Shown here in pieces: positions 16,182-25,203 of a DNA stretch of 64,000 nt. The notes under the pieces were generated by a model. It was not told the origin of the DNA. It was given only the letters and a program-made list of their open reading frames with translations, and ran no database searches. A program made the position numbers and the translations under genes. Source of the stretch: CAJQLB01 sp041392065 (lineage in GTDB: Bacteria > Bacteroidota > Bacteroidia > Flavobacteriales > Flavobacteriaceae); contig JAWKMU010000004.1 in the NCBI GenBank assembly GCA_041392065.1, forward strand, positions 310,001-374,000, given 5' to 3'. Each line of letters opens with the position of its first letter. Within the stretch, counting starts at the first letter, position 1.

Positions 16182-17589
16182 TTTTAAGTGATTTAGTAGT
16201 GAAAAACAGTATTATGAACGTACAAAACAGCCAACACATTAATAATAATATGTTGCCTTTATTGCTTTTTAGAGTTTCTGAAAGTGAAGGAGGTTGGTAG
16301 TTAAATTTTGGTAATTGTTTCCAAAAATTGGCATCAGCTCGCCATGACCAATCACCATATTCTGAATTTTCAGCAAAATGATCATTAAGAAATTTCTGTG
16401 TATTAATTCTGTAGTTTTCAGCAGCATCGGCAAAGTCCCAATGCGTTGTATAATCTGTATTGGCTATAGACATACTTAAAAATCGTGCAGGCAAAAAAGG
16501 TGAAATAGAAGCCAATTGTCTGTATACCTTAGTTTGGTTATAGTATTGATTTTTGAGTTGTTTGTAATGTTTAAAATAGATTTCGGCTTCATGCTCTTCT
16601 CCTTTTTGCATTCTGTAGCCATCATAATTAAAAGGCAACTGACTCAAACTATCCACTCCATATTCTTCTAAAACTTGCTTCTCAAGAATTTTAGCCGCTT
16701 CATTCCAAGGATTGTGACCATCCAAACCTTCTTTTTTTTCCTTAACAATGTTTGCTGCAAACTCCTGTTTTGTTGGATAAGGATATTTATATTCGGCAAA
16801 ATTACTAGCTGTTTTTGGTAACACTAGACACACCAAAATCCAAACACTTAATGAAAGCACTAAAGAAATTCCTGATTTCTTTACCAAGCTAGAAATAATC
16901 AATATCAAATTGATAAAAATGGCATAATAAACTACATAAGTTAGAAATAGAGTAATTAATGAAGACCAACTAAAAACTCCAAAATCTTGAAGTGTAGATA
17001 ATATAATACCAGCAACAATAAATAAAATAAAAACCAATACAAACAAGGGTAAAAATATAGCTAGCCATTTTCCTAAAATAAGCTTAAAGCTATTGGCACC
17101 TTGACTATTAAGTAATGTAATAGTTCCCATTTCCTTCTCTTTTGTGAGGATATTGTAAGCAATAAGTATGATGAGTAATGGAATTATAAAAAGCAGTATA
17201 AAATCAGGTGTTAAATTTCCAAATCTTGCTAATCCAGTTTCGTCAGAAGCCTCGTCAAACTGTGAATCATTTCGTTTATGAGCCTCTAAAAAGATTGAAG
17301 TTCCGGTGTACTTATCTACACCTTGATCAATTAGTGCTAATGGATATTTAGGCTTAAATGCATAAGTACCATAGTGAGCTGCAGAGTGTGGATTTTTCTC
17401 TCCTTGACTGTCCCAAATCTCTCTTTCAGAATCTTTGGCTACTGAGTACTCTTCGTTAATTTTCTTATAGTTTAACGAACTAATAATTACAGCAGCAATT
17501 GCTAAGACGACAACAAGAATAAATGCAATTTTAATGCGACCATCCCTAAATAGTTCTTTGCTTTCTTTTTTAAAAGTTTTAAGTATCAT
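16168..17589 (-). CDS. ABC-2 type permease, DUF3526 family
   Basis: A 473-residue paralogue of the next gene with the same layout: an N-terminal membrane segment (IAFILVVVLAIAAVIISSL), an extracytoplasmic domain of about 100 residues, the conserved TKEKEMGTITLLNSQ motif, a membrane bundle, a second exposed region, and a C-terminal segment (ILLLMCWLFCTFIILFF). It overlaps the ATPase gene upstream by 4 nt (ATGA type) and the next permease by 14 nt, which indicates translational coupling. Probable half of an ABC-2 exporter of the NosDFY kind. Confidence 0.82.
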   Translation of the reverse strand: MILKTFKKESKELFRDGRIKIAFILVVVLAIAAVIISSLNYKKINEEYSVAKDSEREIWDSQGEKNPHSAAHYGTYAFKPKYPLALIDQGVDKYTGTSIFLEAHKRNDSQFDEASDETGLARFGNLTPDFILLFIIPLLIILIAYNILTKEKEMGTITLLNSQGANSFKLILGKWLAIFLPLFVLVFILFIVAGIILSTLQDFGVFSWSSLITLFLTYVVYYAIFINLILIISSLVKKSGISLVLSLSVWILVCLVLPKTASNFAEYKYPYPTKQEFAANIVKEKKEGLDGHNPWNEAAKILEKQVLEEYGVDSLSQLPFNYDGYRMQKGEEHEAEIYFKHYKQLKNQYYNQTKVYRQLASISPFLPARFLSMSIANTDYTTHWDFADAAENYRINTQKFLNDHFAENSEYGDWSWRADANFWKQLPKFNYQPPSLSETLKSNKGNILLLMCWLFCTFIILFFTTKSLKNVKI

Positions 17590-18302
17590 AGCTCAACAGT
17601 ATTATAGGACATGGTTTCTAAATACTTTTCCTCTAAATCAGATAGCGAAATATCATTAACAGACCATTGTTGTTTAAGCTTACCATCTTTCATTATACCA
17701 ATAGTGGTAGCAACTTCTTTGGCTCTGAATATGTCGTGAGTAGCCATTAAGGTTGCCACACCTTTATCCTTGAGTTTTTGAAGTAGTAGTCCAAATTCGT
17801 TACTAGCTTTTGGGTCAAGACCTGAAGTAGGTTCGTCCAGCAACAAAACTTTGGCTTCCTTTGCTAATGCAATTGCAATACCTACTTTTTGTCTCATTCC
17901 TTTGGAATATGTTGAAACACGCTTGTTAAAAGCATCTGATTGCAATCCAGCCTCTTCCAGATAAGATTTTAATTGATTAGTAGTAAAATTTTTATCGGCT
18001 ATCCCAGAGAAATAATCCAAATTCTCAATTGCGTTGAGACTTGGATATAACATTAAGTTTTCTGGTATATAAGCCAAATACTCCTTTGTTTTTTTAGAAT
18101 GTTTTGCAACATCAATATCATTAATAAATGCATTTCCCGAAGTTGGCTTAATAAAACCTAAAAGAAGGTTTATTGTGGTTGTTTTTCCTGCACCATTAGC
18201 ACCTAACAGACAGTAAATTTCTCCTTGTTTAACTTTTAGATTTAGAGCATCTAATGCTATAAAGTCATTATAGGATTTTGTGAGATTATTTGTTTTTATC
18301 AT
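17586..18302 (-). CDS. ABC-2 exporter ATP-binding protein (NosF-like)
   Basis: A 238-residue ATPase. Walker A is GANGAGKTT (about residues 34-42), the signature is YSKGMRQKVGIA, Walker B is VLLLDEPTSGLDP, and the switch histidine is in MATHD. It has the features of exporter ATPases of the CcmA/NosF group. It is the first gene of the operon ATPase-permease-permease-DUF5916. I found no exact -7 box in the 230 bp upstream. The substrate is unknown; NosDFY-like systems are linked to copper-site maturation in other bacteria, but no nos gene is nearby. Confidence 0.9.
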   Translation of the reverse strand: MIKTNNLTKSYNDFIALDALNLKVKQGEIYCLLGANGAGKTTTINLLLGFIKPTSGNAFINDIDVAKHSKKTKEYLAYIPENLMLYPSLNAIENLDYFSGIADKNFTTNQLKSYLEEAGLQSDAFNKRVSTYSKGMRQKVGIAIALAKEAKVLLLDEPTSGLDPKASNEFGLLLQKLKDKGVATLMATHDIFRAKEVATTIGIMKDGKLKQQWSVNDISLSDLEEKYLETMSYNTVEL

Positions 18303-18532
18303 CTTGTTTTAAATTTATTGATATACGGTTAATAGATATAAGCACTTCTATATTCCAAATGGAGTACAGTTGTTATATGCTAAAATTAATTTGATTAAAA
18401 GATGACTTAATAAAGCTTTATCAAGCTTTTATGTTGATCTACAATTGATTGAAAAATTTAAACACCAAACAGCAATAATGAAAGGCATCACTTGTAATGG
18501 ATGAAATTCATTAAAAAAATAAGCCATCAAAA

Positions 18533-18844
18533 TTACAAAATTGGTGGAGGCTTGTTATGAAAGAAAAAGTTGTGGTGTTCTCTGAATAGAGGATTTTTAT
18601 AAGGTAAAACAAAAGGTTTTGGTAATACCTCTACATCTAATATATCACTTGAATACGAATAGGAAAATCCATCAAAAGGTTTAGTTTTATTCGAATCGAC
18701 AATTAATAAGCACTGTTCACAATGCTTAACATCGTCATTTGAAAAAGCATGAGAAAGTGAGTGTGCTACTCCAATCTTTAACATTGCAAAGACTAAGAGA
18801 AGCAAGATGCTTTTTAACTTTTTGGAAGATTTAGCACTACTCAT
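18533..18844 (-). CDS. Small secreted His/Cys-containing protein, unknown function
   Basis: A 103-residue protein with a signal peptide or membrane anchor (LKSILLLLVFAMLKIGVAHS). The mature part starts with HSLSHAFSNDDVKHCEQC, a cluster of three His and a C-x2-C pair that could bind a metal or haem-type ligand, and ends with HHNFFFHNKPPPIL. The composition resembles small proteins sometimes found next to copper or iron uptake genes in flavobacteria, but I cannot assign a family. It is upstream of, and in the same direction as, the NosF-like ABC operon, with 230 bp between them. Confidence 0.55.
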   Translation of the reverse strand: MSSAKSSKKLKSILLLLVFAMLKIGVAHSLSHAFSNDDVKHCEQCLLIVDSNKTKPFDGFSYSYSSDILDVEVLPKPFVLPYKNPLFREHHNFFFHNKPPPIL

Positions 18845-18908
18845 ATCTCAAAACTAAATAAAAAATTCTAAATAAAATGTTAATATGTGTATATAATAGT
18901 TAGTTCGA

Positions 18909-19040
18909 GAGGAGTGACTCACTTCGTTGGCCTTTCCTCAAAGCTCTTCGCCTTCACTAAAGTTTTGGCGAACAAAACGTTTGAAAATAGGAGTGACTCC
19001 TGCTAGTCGTCTTTCCTCAAAGCTCCGCTTTGAAAACATT
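18909..19040. repeat. Two copies of a palindrome-containing dispersed repeat
   Basis: AGGAGTGACTC occurs at 18910-18920 and 18989-18999, followed after the same 11-nt gap by CTTTCCTCAAAGCTC at 18932-18946 and 19011-19025. Each copy holds the inverted repeat GAGTgACTC; the second extends to a perfect 13-bp palindrome. It also includes CAAAGC/GCTTTG at 19018-19033. The structure resembles small REP-like elements. Confidence 0.6.
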
Positions 19041-19046
19041 TCAAAC

Positions 19047-19083
19047 AAAAAAACGCTCAAGCAAGCTTGGCGTTTTTTCTTTT
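19047..19083. terminator. Strong hairpin downstream of tRNA-Arg
   Basis: A run of A plus CGC pairs with GCG plus a run of T, with inner AAGC/GCTT arms. The stem is A/T-flanked on both sides, so it can work in both directions. It would end the leftward tRNA-Arg transcript. Confidence 0.7.
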
Positions 19084-19098
19084 TAAAATGTTTATTCG

Positions 19099-19172
19099 TG
19101 ACCTCGAGAGGATTCGAACCTCCAACCCTCAGAGCCGAAATCTGATATTCTATCCAGTTGAACTACGAGGCC
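19099..19172 (-). tRNA. tRNA-Arg (anticodon UCG)
   Basis: A 74-nt cloverleaf can be folded by hand. The acceptor stem GGCCTCG pairs with CGAGGTC (one G-U), the D stem is GTTC/GAAT, the anticodon stem TCAGA/TCTGA encloses loop TTTCGGC with anticodon TCG, the variable loop is GGGTT, and the T arm is GGAGG-TTCGAAT-CCTCT. The discriminator is A; CCA is not encoded. It reads CGA codons. Confidence 0.95.
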
Positions 19173-19176
19173 TCTA

Positions 19177-19239
19177 ATTCCTGAGAAAACAGGAATCTCT
19201 TTTTTAATATAATGACCTTTCGACTGCGCTCAAGGCGAC
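19177..19239. repeat. Two short dispersed palindromic repeats between tRNA-Arg and yqeY
   Basis: ATTCCTG (19177-19183) and CAGGAAT (19190-19196) form a perfect inverted repeat of the same kind as the one at 53747-53766. A second element at 19215-19239 (reverse strand GTCGCCTTGAGCGCAGTCGA) shares about three quarters of its bases with the sequence inside pdhC at 55054-55074. Confidence 0.55.
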
Positions 19240-19251
19240 ATTAAAATTTGA

Positions 19252-19701
19252 TTAAGACAACTTAGCTCTAACTATATTAGAGATAGTTTTACCATCAGCT
19301 TGTCCAGCTAATTCTTTGCTAACTACTCCCATTACTTTTCCCATATCTTTCATGCCTTCTGCTCCCAGTTTCTCAATAGTCTTTTCTACTACTTTTTCAA
19401 TCTCTTCTTCACTTAAAGCTTCAGGTAAGAACTGATTTATCACTTCAGCTTCATCTATTTCAGGTTGCGCCAAATCTTTTCTATTTTGTTCTAAATAAAT
19501 AGCTGCACTGTCTTTACGCTGTTTTACTAATTTTTGCAATAGTTTTAGCTCTTGTTCTTCTGACAACTCACCTGAAGCGCCAGACTCTGTTTGAGCCAAC
19601 AATATTGCCGATTTTATTGCTCTTAATGCTGTTAATGCCGTTTGATTTTTTTCTTTCATGGCAGTTTTTATAGCTGCCATAACATCTTGCTGTAAACTCA
19701 T
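19252..19701 (-). CDS. GatB/YqeY domain protein
   Basis: A 149-residue protein starting MSLQQDVMAAIKTAMKEKN, the usual length and N-terminus of YqeY proteins. An upstream extension of the frame is ignored because it lacks family similarity. The family shares the C-terminal helical domain of the GatB amidotransferase subunit and may bind tRNA; the precise role is unknown. Conserved segments are LTALRAIKSAIL, QRKDSAAIYLEQNR, and GMKDMGKVMG near the end. It lies downstream of ftsZ, separated by a terminator, and just upstream of tRNA-Arg on the same strand. Confidence 0.88.
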   Translation of the reverse strand: MSLQQDVMAAIKTAMKEKNQTALTALRAIKSAILLAQTESGASGELSEEQELKLLQKLVKQRKDSAAIYLEQNRKDLAQPEIDEAEVINQFLPEALSEEEIEKVVEKTIEKLGAEGMKDMGKVMGVVSKELAGQADGKTISNIVRAKLS

Positions 19702-19778
19702 TTCTTTTGATTTTTGTAGAACTGCGAAGATATGAAAAAGTAAGGAGTTTCTATTGAGTCTATAAAAACTCAAAACAT

Positions 19779-19816
19779 AAAAAAAACCCGAAAAATAGTT
19801 TAGAATTTTTCGGGTT
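19779..19816 (-). terminator. Intrinsic terminator at the end of the dcw cluster (after ftsZ)
   Basis: A perfect 12-base stem AACCCGAAAAAT (19785-19796) pairs with 19805-19816 around an 8-nt loop and is followed on the minus strand by U residues. It lies about 35 nt after the ftsZ stop. Confidence 0.85.
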
Positions 19817-19852
19817 GGGTACGAAGTTGTGCCACAAAAACTTGACTTGCTA

Positions 19853-21766
19853 TTAATCTACGTTGTCGTGTAAAAAAGAATTGTTACTTCGTATTTGTAA
19901 ATCTTCGTTATCATCTGTTCCGAGTGATAAACGAGATGTATTGGTTTCTGATGAATGCTGTGCTTGCTCTAAGTTTACACCTTGTCTTTTATAAGCAGGC
20001 ACTTTTTCATAATCATCAATTTTTGAATTATTGAACTTATAGTTGAACTCTTTCATTTTTCTTCGTCTCTCATCTGCTCTTTCCTTTAAAATTTCGGAGA
20101 TTGGACTGTTCATTGGGTCGAGTTCTTCAGTTTCAGTTTCTACTTCCTTCTTTTCAACCACTTTCTTTTCAAAAACTATGTCTTCTTCTATCTTTACAAT
20201 AACCTCTTTTTGCTTTTTTGTTTGATTTATTGAAGATTCTACTGTGATATAATCATCAAGAGCATAGCGTTTTTCACCTTCTTCATTGGCTTCAGTGACA
20301 GTAATAAGCTCAATGTAATCGTTTACAGGCATTTCTTTTACTTCTTCATTTTCGTCTAAACTAAACAACACTTTATTGTCTTGCTTATCAGTTTTTATCT
20401 CATTTGCAGTTGGCTTGTTTGATAAAGGCAAATCGAAAGTGAGCATGATTTGTTCTTCTTGCACTTCTTCTGGTTCTTCTACTTTTGGTTTTACTTCATT
20501 AATAATAAAATCATCCTCAAGTGTATTTGCCAAAACCTCGTCATAAATCACATTCATGTTTCTTAATAGTTCTGTAGTTGGAATAAGGTCCATTTCTGGC
20601 ATTATCTGCGCTTCTTCCTCATCAATTTCAAGACTGTGAACTATTTTTTCGTCTTTATTCTCCAAAATGATGTCTGGTCTAATAATAACAGGGTCTCTAT
20701 CTTTTAAAACTTCCTGTTCTGTTTGATGGTCTTCTAAAGAATGCACTACTTTTTTTACTTCTGTATTAGAAATTTCATCTTGTTGGTCTACATTAAATCC
20801 AGTAGCAATTATGGTTACAGAAATAGATTCTTGTAACGATTCGTCCTCGCCAACTCCCATGATAATATTAGCTCCATGACCAGCTTCGTTTTGAATATGG
20901 TCATTAATTTCGCCTATTTCATCAATGGTAATTTCTTGAGCTCCAGAAACGATAAGCAACAATACGTTTTTAGCTCCAGTAATTTTATTATCATTTAATA
21001 ATGGTGAATCTAAAGCTTTCATAATAGCTTCAGTTGCACGATTGGTTCCAGATGCAGTTGAAGATCCCATTATTGCAGTACCACTATTACTTAATACTGT
21101 TTTTGCATCACGTAAATCGATATTTTGGGTATAGTGATGTGTAATAACCTCAGCAATACCTCTTGAAGCTGTTGACAATACTTCATCAGCTTTAGAGAAT
21201 CCAGCTTTAAAACCAAGGTTACCATAAACTTCACGTAGTTTGTTGTTGTTAATTACTACTAAAGAATCTACATGAGCGCGTAAATTTTCGATACCTTTTT
21301 GAGCTTGAGCAATCCTGATTTTACCTTCAAATTGAAATGGCATGGTTACAATTCCTACGGTAAGAATATCCATTTCTTTAGCAATTTTAGCGATTACTGG
21401 AGCAGCACCTGTTCCAGTTCCTCCTCCCATTCCAGCAGTTATAAATACCATTTTAGTGTTGGTATCTAACATGCGTCTTATTTCTTCCATGCTTTCTTTG
21501 GCAGCTTGTTCTCCGACTTCAGGATTGGCACCTGCTCCAAGTCCTTCGGTTAAATTAACACCAAGTTGAATTTTATTAGGCACACCACTATTTTGTAGTG
21601 CTTGTGCATCTGTATTGCAGATTACAAAGTCAACGCCTTTAATTCCTTGCTGGAACATGTGATTAATGGCATTGCTACCTCCTCCTCCAACACCAATAAC
21701 TTTGATGACGTTGGATTGGTTTTTTGGCAAATCGAATGTGATTCCAAAATCTTTGTTGCTACTCAT
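19853..21766 (-). CDS. ftsZ: Cell division GTPase FtsZ
   Basis: FtsZ is the tubulin-like GTPase that polymerises into the division ring. The 637-residue product has the GTPase domain in about residues 20-335, with GVGGGGSNA at 25-33 and the tubulin signature GGGTGTG at 114-120. The remaining 300 residues are a long acidic, low-complexity linker ending with DYEKVPAYKRQGVNL and a short tail. Such long C-terminal extensions are usual in flavobacterial FtsZ. It is the last gene of the dcw cluster, 46 nt after ftsA, and is followed by a strong terminator. Confidence 0.97.
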   Translation of the reverse strand: MSSNKDFGITFDLPKNQSNVIKVIGVGGGGSNAINHMFQQGIKGVDFVICNTDAQALQNSGVPNKIQLGVNLTEGLGAGANPEVGEQAAKESMEEIRRMLDTNTKMVFITAGMGGGTGTGAAPVIAKIAKEMDILTVGIVTMPFQFEGKIRIAQAQKGIENLRAHVDSLVVINNNKLREVYGNLGFKAGFSKADEVLSTASRGIAEVITHHYTQNIDLRDAKTVLSNSGTAIMGSSTASGTNRATEAIMKALDSPLLNDNKITGAKNVLLLIVSGAQEITIDEIGEINDHIQNEAGHGANIIMGVGEDESLQESISVTIIATGFNVDQQDEISNTEVKKVVHSLEDHQTEQEVLKDRDPVIIRPDIILENKDEKIVHSLEIDEEEAQIMPEMDLIPTTELLRNMNVIYDEVLANTLEDDFIINEVKPKVEEPEEVQEEQIMLTFDLPLSNKPTANEIKTDKQDNKVLFSLDENEEVKEMPVNDYIELITVTEANEEGEKRYALDDYITVESSINQTKKQKEVIVKIEEDIVFEKKVVEKKEVETETEELDPMNSPISEILKERADERRRKMKEFNYKFNNSKIDDYEKVPAYKRQGVNLEQAQHSSETNTSRLSLGTDDNEDLQIRSNNSFLHDNVD

Positions 21767-21812
21767 ATAATTAGTTTTTACTGGATTAGTAATTAATATT
21801 TTATTTTTTTAT

Positions 21813-23138
21813 TTACTCTGCGTTATCTAAAAAATCTTTGACTCTTTCCGTAAGCTTATCTAAAAACGTTTTACGCTCTTTCACTGGTTTTTCAATAACT
21901 TCGTCTTCAGTTACATCATCAGAAACAATAGCCTCTTCATAAGCTTTTTGAGCTACTGCTTCTTGTTTACGCTTTTCTTGACGTTTTAAGCCATCCATAA
22001 CCAAACCAACAGCTGTGGCATACAATGGGCTTGTTACTTCATCATCACTATCTCCTGCAAGGTGCTCGTTTGGATAGCCAATTCTAGTATCCATTCCTGT
22101 GATGTACTCCACCAATTGTTTTAAATGATTCAATTGACTTCCTCCACCTGTAAGTACTATTCCTGCAATTAGTTTCTTTTTTTGTTCCTCGTGACCATAG
22201 TTTTTAATCTCAACATAAACTTGTTCGATGATTTCAACAACACGAGCATGAATGATTTTTGATAAATTTTTGAGGGTTATTTCTTTGGGTTCTCTACCGC
22301 GAAGTCCAGGAATAGATACGATTTCGTTATCTTTATTTTCTCCTGGCCAAGCAGACCCAAATTTTATTTTTAAAAGTTCGGCTTGTTTTTCAATGATTGA
22401 ACAGCCTTCTTTAATATCCTCTGTAATCACATTTCCTCCAAAAGGAATAACAGCAGTATGACGAATGATGCCATCTCTAAAAATGGCCAAGTCAGTTGTT
22501 CCACCTCCTATATCAATTAAAGCAACTCCTGCATCTTTTTCATCTTGACTAAGCACTGCATTAGCTGAAGCTAAAGGTTCCAACGTAATACCTTCAAGCT
22601 CCAATCCTGCGCTTTTTACGCAACGTCCTATGTTTCTAATCGATGAAACTTGGCCTACTACGACATGGAAATTAGCTTCTAAACGTCCTCCATACATTCC
22701 AATTGGTTCCTTAATTTCGGCTTGACCATCAACTTTATACTCTTGAGGAAGTACGTGAATAATTTCTTCACCTGGAAGCATTACCAATTTATGTACTTGG
22801 TTGATTAATCGATCAATATCATCTTCATCAATAACCAATTCAGAATTTGCTCTAGTAATATAATCGCTATGTTGTAAACTTCTAATGTGCTGTCCAGCTA
22901 TTCCAACAGTTACTTCTTCAATTTTTACACCTGAAGCAGCTTCAGCTTCGTGAACCGCTTGCTGAATAGATTGAATGGTTTGGGTAATATTATTAACTAC
23001 ACCACGATGCACACCAAGGCTTTTGGCCTTACCAATACCAAGAATTTCTAATTTACCATAGTTATTCTTTCGTCCAACCATTGCCACAATTTTTGTGGTT
23101 CCGATATCTAATCCAACTGAAATTTTATTGCCTTCCAT
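21813..23138 (-). CDS. ftsA: Cell division protein FtsA
   Basis: An actin-like ATPase that tethers FtsZ filaments to the inner membrane. The 441-residue protein has phosphate-1 loop GLDIGTTKIVAMVG at residues 9-22, the phosphate-2 loop VALIDIGGGTTDLAIF, and the adenosine motif IVLTGGGSQL. The SHS2 (1C) subdomain lies at about 85-165. The C-terminus KTFLDKLTERVKDFLDNAE is an amphipathic helix that fits the membrane-targeting sequence. It is 3 nt from ftsQ and 46 nt from ftsZ within the dcw operon. Confidence 0.96.
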   Translation of the reverse strand: MEGNKISVGLDIGTTKIVAMVGRKNNYGKLEILGIGKAKSLGVHRGVVNNITQTIQSIQQAVHEAEAASGVKIEEVTVGIAGQHIRSLQHSDYITRANSELVIDEDDIDRLINQVHKLVMLPGEEIIHVLPQEYKVDGQAEIKEPIGMYGGRLEANFHVVVGQVSSIRNIGRCVKSAGLELEGITLEPLASANAVLSQDEKDAGVALIDIGGGTTDLAIFRDGIIRHTAVIPFGGNVITEDIKEGCSIIEKQAELLKIKFGSAWPGENKDNEIVSIPGLRGREPKEITLKNLSKIIHARVVEIIEQVYVEIKNYGHEEQKKKLIAGIVLTGGGSQLNHLKQLVEYITGMDTRIGYPNEHLAGDSDDEVTSPLYATAVGLVMDGLKRQEKRKQEAVAQKAYEEAIVSDDVTEDEVIEKPVKERKTFLDKLTERVKDFLDNAE

Positions 23139-23141
23139 GGT

Positions 23142-23861
23142 TTACTTTTTTGTGCATACAACTTGATTGTTAAACTGCAAATTCACTTTTTTATAACTAC
23201 TTAGCGTTTTGTCTTTTTTTGCTTTTTGATAAAATGCCTTTAGGTTATTTATCTTTTTATCTAAATCACTTAAATCTCCTAATTCTATTTCAAAATCATA
23301 AACTCTTGTTTTTAGGCTCAAAGTGTGATTTTGGTTTTGATGAATTTCTACGATATGTGTCTTCAAAAACTCATCATTATAAATTTTGTCAGCAATTGTG
23401 TAAACATTTGCCAAATTATTCTTCTCTACAGACCCAGTTACAATTGGAACATGTGCTGTATAATTTGTTGACAAAGGCATATATTTACCCTCATCATCAA
23501 TATAATATGATGTATTTGAGCTTACCCTTGCAATGGGTTTGCGTTGTATAACATCGGCTCGAACCTTACCATTAACAGCAAGATATACTTCTGCGGTTTT
23601 AATCATGGCGTTTGATTTGAGGGCGTTTTCTAGACCATTCAAATCTAAAATTTCTTTAGGCACATTCGTAACATTTTTGCCATTTTGTATTAACAATTTA
23701 TTAACCGTTTCATGTGTTACAAATAGATTGTTATCGCCTAAAAATTTAACCTCAAGTTCAGATATTTTTCTAGACTGATTTCTGCTTGAGGAAAAAGCAA
23801 ACAAAAATCCTACTATCACTAGCAGTAGAAACCCTTTTATGTAATTCCAATTAACTCGCAA
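23142..23861 (-). CDS. ftsQ: Cell division protein FtsQ/DivIB
   Basis: A 239-residue bitopic membrane protein of the divisome. One membrane segment (YIKGFLLLVIVGFLFAFSS, residues 7-25) is followed by a periplasmic POTRA-like domain (KISELEVKFLGDNNLFVTHE) and a beta domain with YYIDDEGKYMPLS. In other bacteria FtsQ links FtsA/FtsZ to FtsL, FtsB and the septal synthase FtsWI. It overlaps murC by 11 nt, so translation is probably coupled. Sequence conservation in this family is low, and position in the cluster adds weight to the call. Confidence 0.9.
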   Translation of the reverse strand: MRVNWNYIKGFLLLVIVGFLFAFSSSRNQSRKISELEVKFLGDNNLFVTHETVNKLLIQNGKNVTNVPKEILDLNGLENALKSNAMIKTAEVYLAVNGKVRADVIQRKPIARVSSNTSYYIDDEGKYMPLSTNYTAHVPIVTGSVEKNNLANVYTIADKIYNDEFLKTHIVEIHQNQNHTLSLKTRVYDFEIELGDLSDLDKKINNLKAFYQKAKKDKTLSSYKKVNLQFNNQVVCTKK

Positions 23862-25203
23862 TGCTTAAACTTTCTTTTATACGTTTTACTTCGGCACCAA
23901 TATCACCAGCTCCAATAGTGACAATAACTTTTATATCACTTTTTTGAATCTCTTTTACAATTTCAGATTTAGCAATAAGTTTTTTACTTGGATTGTTAAT
24001 TTTATCTAGTAACCACTGAGAGTTTACACCTTGAATTGGCAATTCTCTTGCTGGATAAATTTCTAATAACAAAATGCTATCAAACTTTTCTAAACTAGAC
24101 GCAAATTCATCTGCAAAATCTTTGGTTCTACTAAATAAATGTGGCTGAAAAATGACCAATACTTTCTGATTTGTATACATTTCCCTAACAGCTTGATGTA
24201 CTGCATTGATTTCTTCTGGATGATGCGCATAGTCATCAATAAAAACCAATTCATCAGTTTTAATTTGATAGGTAAATCTTCGTTTGACACCTTTGTAAGA
24301 TGCTAATGCGCTGGCAAGTCTGATTGGAGAGCAACCAAATTCTACAGCCATTGCCAGCGCTATTAATGCATTCGACAAATTGTGTCTACCAGGTAGGTTA
24401 AATTTTAAATTTTGAATATTTTGATTAGGTGTTTGCACGTCAAACACATAAGTTCCATTTACTATTTTTATGTTTTTGGCTATATAATCTGCATCTTCTT
24501 CAATAGCATAAGTGATACCATCTAAAGGCAGCCCTTTTTTAACAAACAACTTTCCATTAGGCTTTAATTTCTCACTAAATGCTTTAAAAGAGTCCTTGAG
24601 AATTTCTGCACTTCCATAAATATCAAGATGATCTGCATCCATTGAAGTAATACAAGCATAATCTGGAGACAGAGTTAAAAACGAGCGATCAAATTCATCT
24701 GCTTCAACAACTGTCACTTTTTCACCGTTTTGAATTAAGTTAGAGTCGTAATTTTCTGAAATTCCACCTAAAAACGCTGTCATTTCAACATTACATTCAT
24801 TTAATAGATGTCCCAAAATACTTGTTGTGGTTGTCTTACCATGCGTTCCTGCCACAGCCAAGCAAATTGTGTTTTGAGTTATTAAACCAAGTATTTCAGA
24901 CCTTTTTAACACTTTAAATCTATTGTTTAAAAAGTAGTTTAACTCGCTATGGTTTTTTGGTATTGCAGGTGTATAGATTACCAAAGTTTCATGAATACTA
25001 AAAAATTGCTTAGAAACATCATTTAAGTTATCATTAAAATGAATATCTGCTCCTAAAGCCTCTAAGGCATCAGTGATTTCTGTTTGAGTTTTATCATAAC
25101 CAGCTACATTTTTATTAGCAGCCATAAAGTAACGAGCAAGTGCACTCATACCTATGCCACCAATGCCAATAAAATAAACGTTATGTATTTGGTTTAAATT
25201 CAA
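23851..25203 (-). CDS. murC: UDP-N-acetylmuramate--L-alanine ligase
   Basis: MurC adds L-alanine to UDP-MurNAc with ATP, the first amino-acid step of peptidoglycan precursor synthesis in the cytoplasm. The 450-residue protein begins with the UDP-binding Rossmann motif YFIGIGGIGMSALA, has the ATP loop AGTHGKTTTTS near residue 120, the central DEFDRSFLTLSPD segment, and the C-terminal YAHHPEEI block. It overlaps murG by 4 nt upstream and ftsQ by 11 nt downstream. Confidence 0.96.
   Translation of the reverse strand: MNLNQIHNVYFIGIGGIGMSALARYFMAANKNVAGYDKTQTEITDALEALGADIHFNDNLNDVSKQFFSIHETLVIYTPAIPKNHSELNYFLNNRFKVLKRSEILGLITQNTICLAVAGTHGKTTTTSILGHLLNECNVEMTAFLGGISENYDSNLIQNGEKVTVVEADEFDRSFLTLSPDYACITSMDADHLDIYGSAEILKDSFKAFSEKLKPNGKLFVKKGLPLDGITYAIEEDADYIAKNIKIVNGTYVFDVQTPNQNIQNLKFNLPGRHNLSNALIALAMAVEFGCSPIRLASALASYKGVKRRFTYQIKTDELVFIDDYAHHPEEINAVHQAVREMYTNQKVLVIFQPHLFSRTKDFADEFASSLEKFDSILLLEIYPARELPIQGVNSQWLLDKINNPSKKLIAKSEIVKEIQKSDIKVIVTIGAGDIGAEVKRIKESLSIAS

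Noticed and set aside
18927..19145. 72-codon frame on the plus strand
   Set aside because: It runs through the REP-like repeats, the tRNA terminator and into the antisense strand of tRNA-Arg, so it cannot be a gene.
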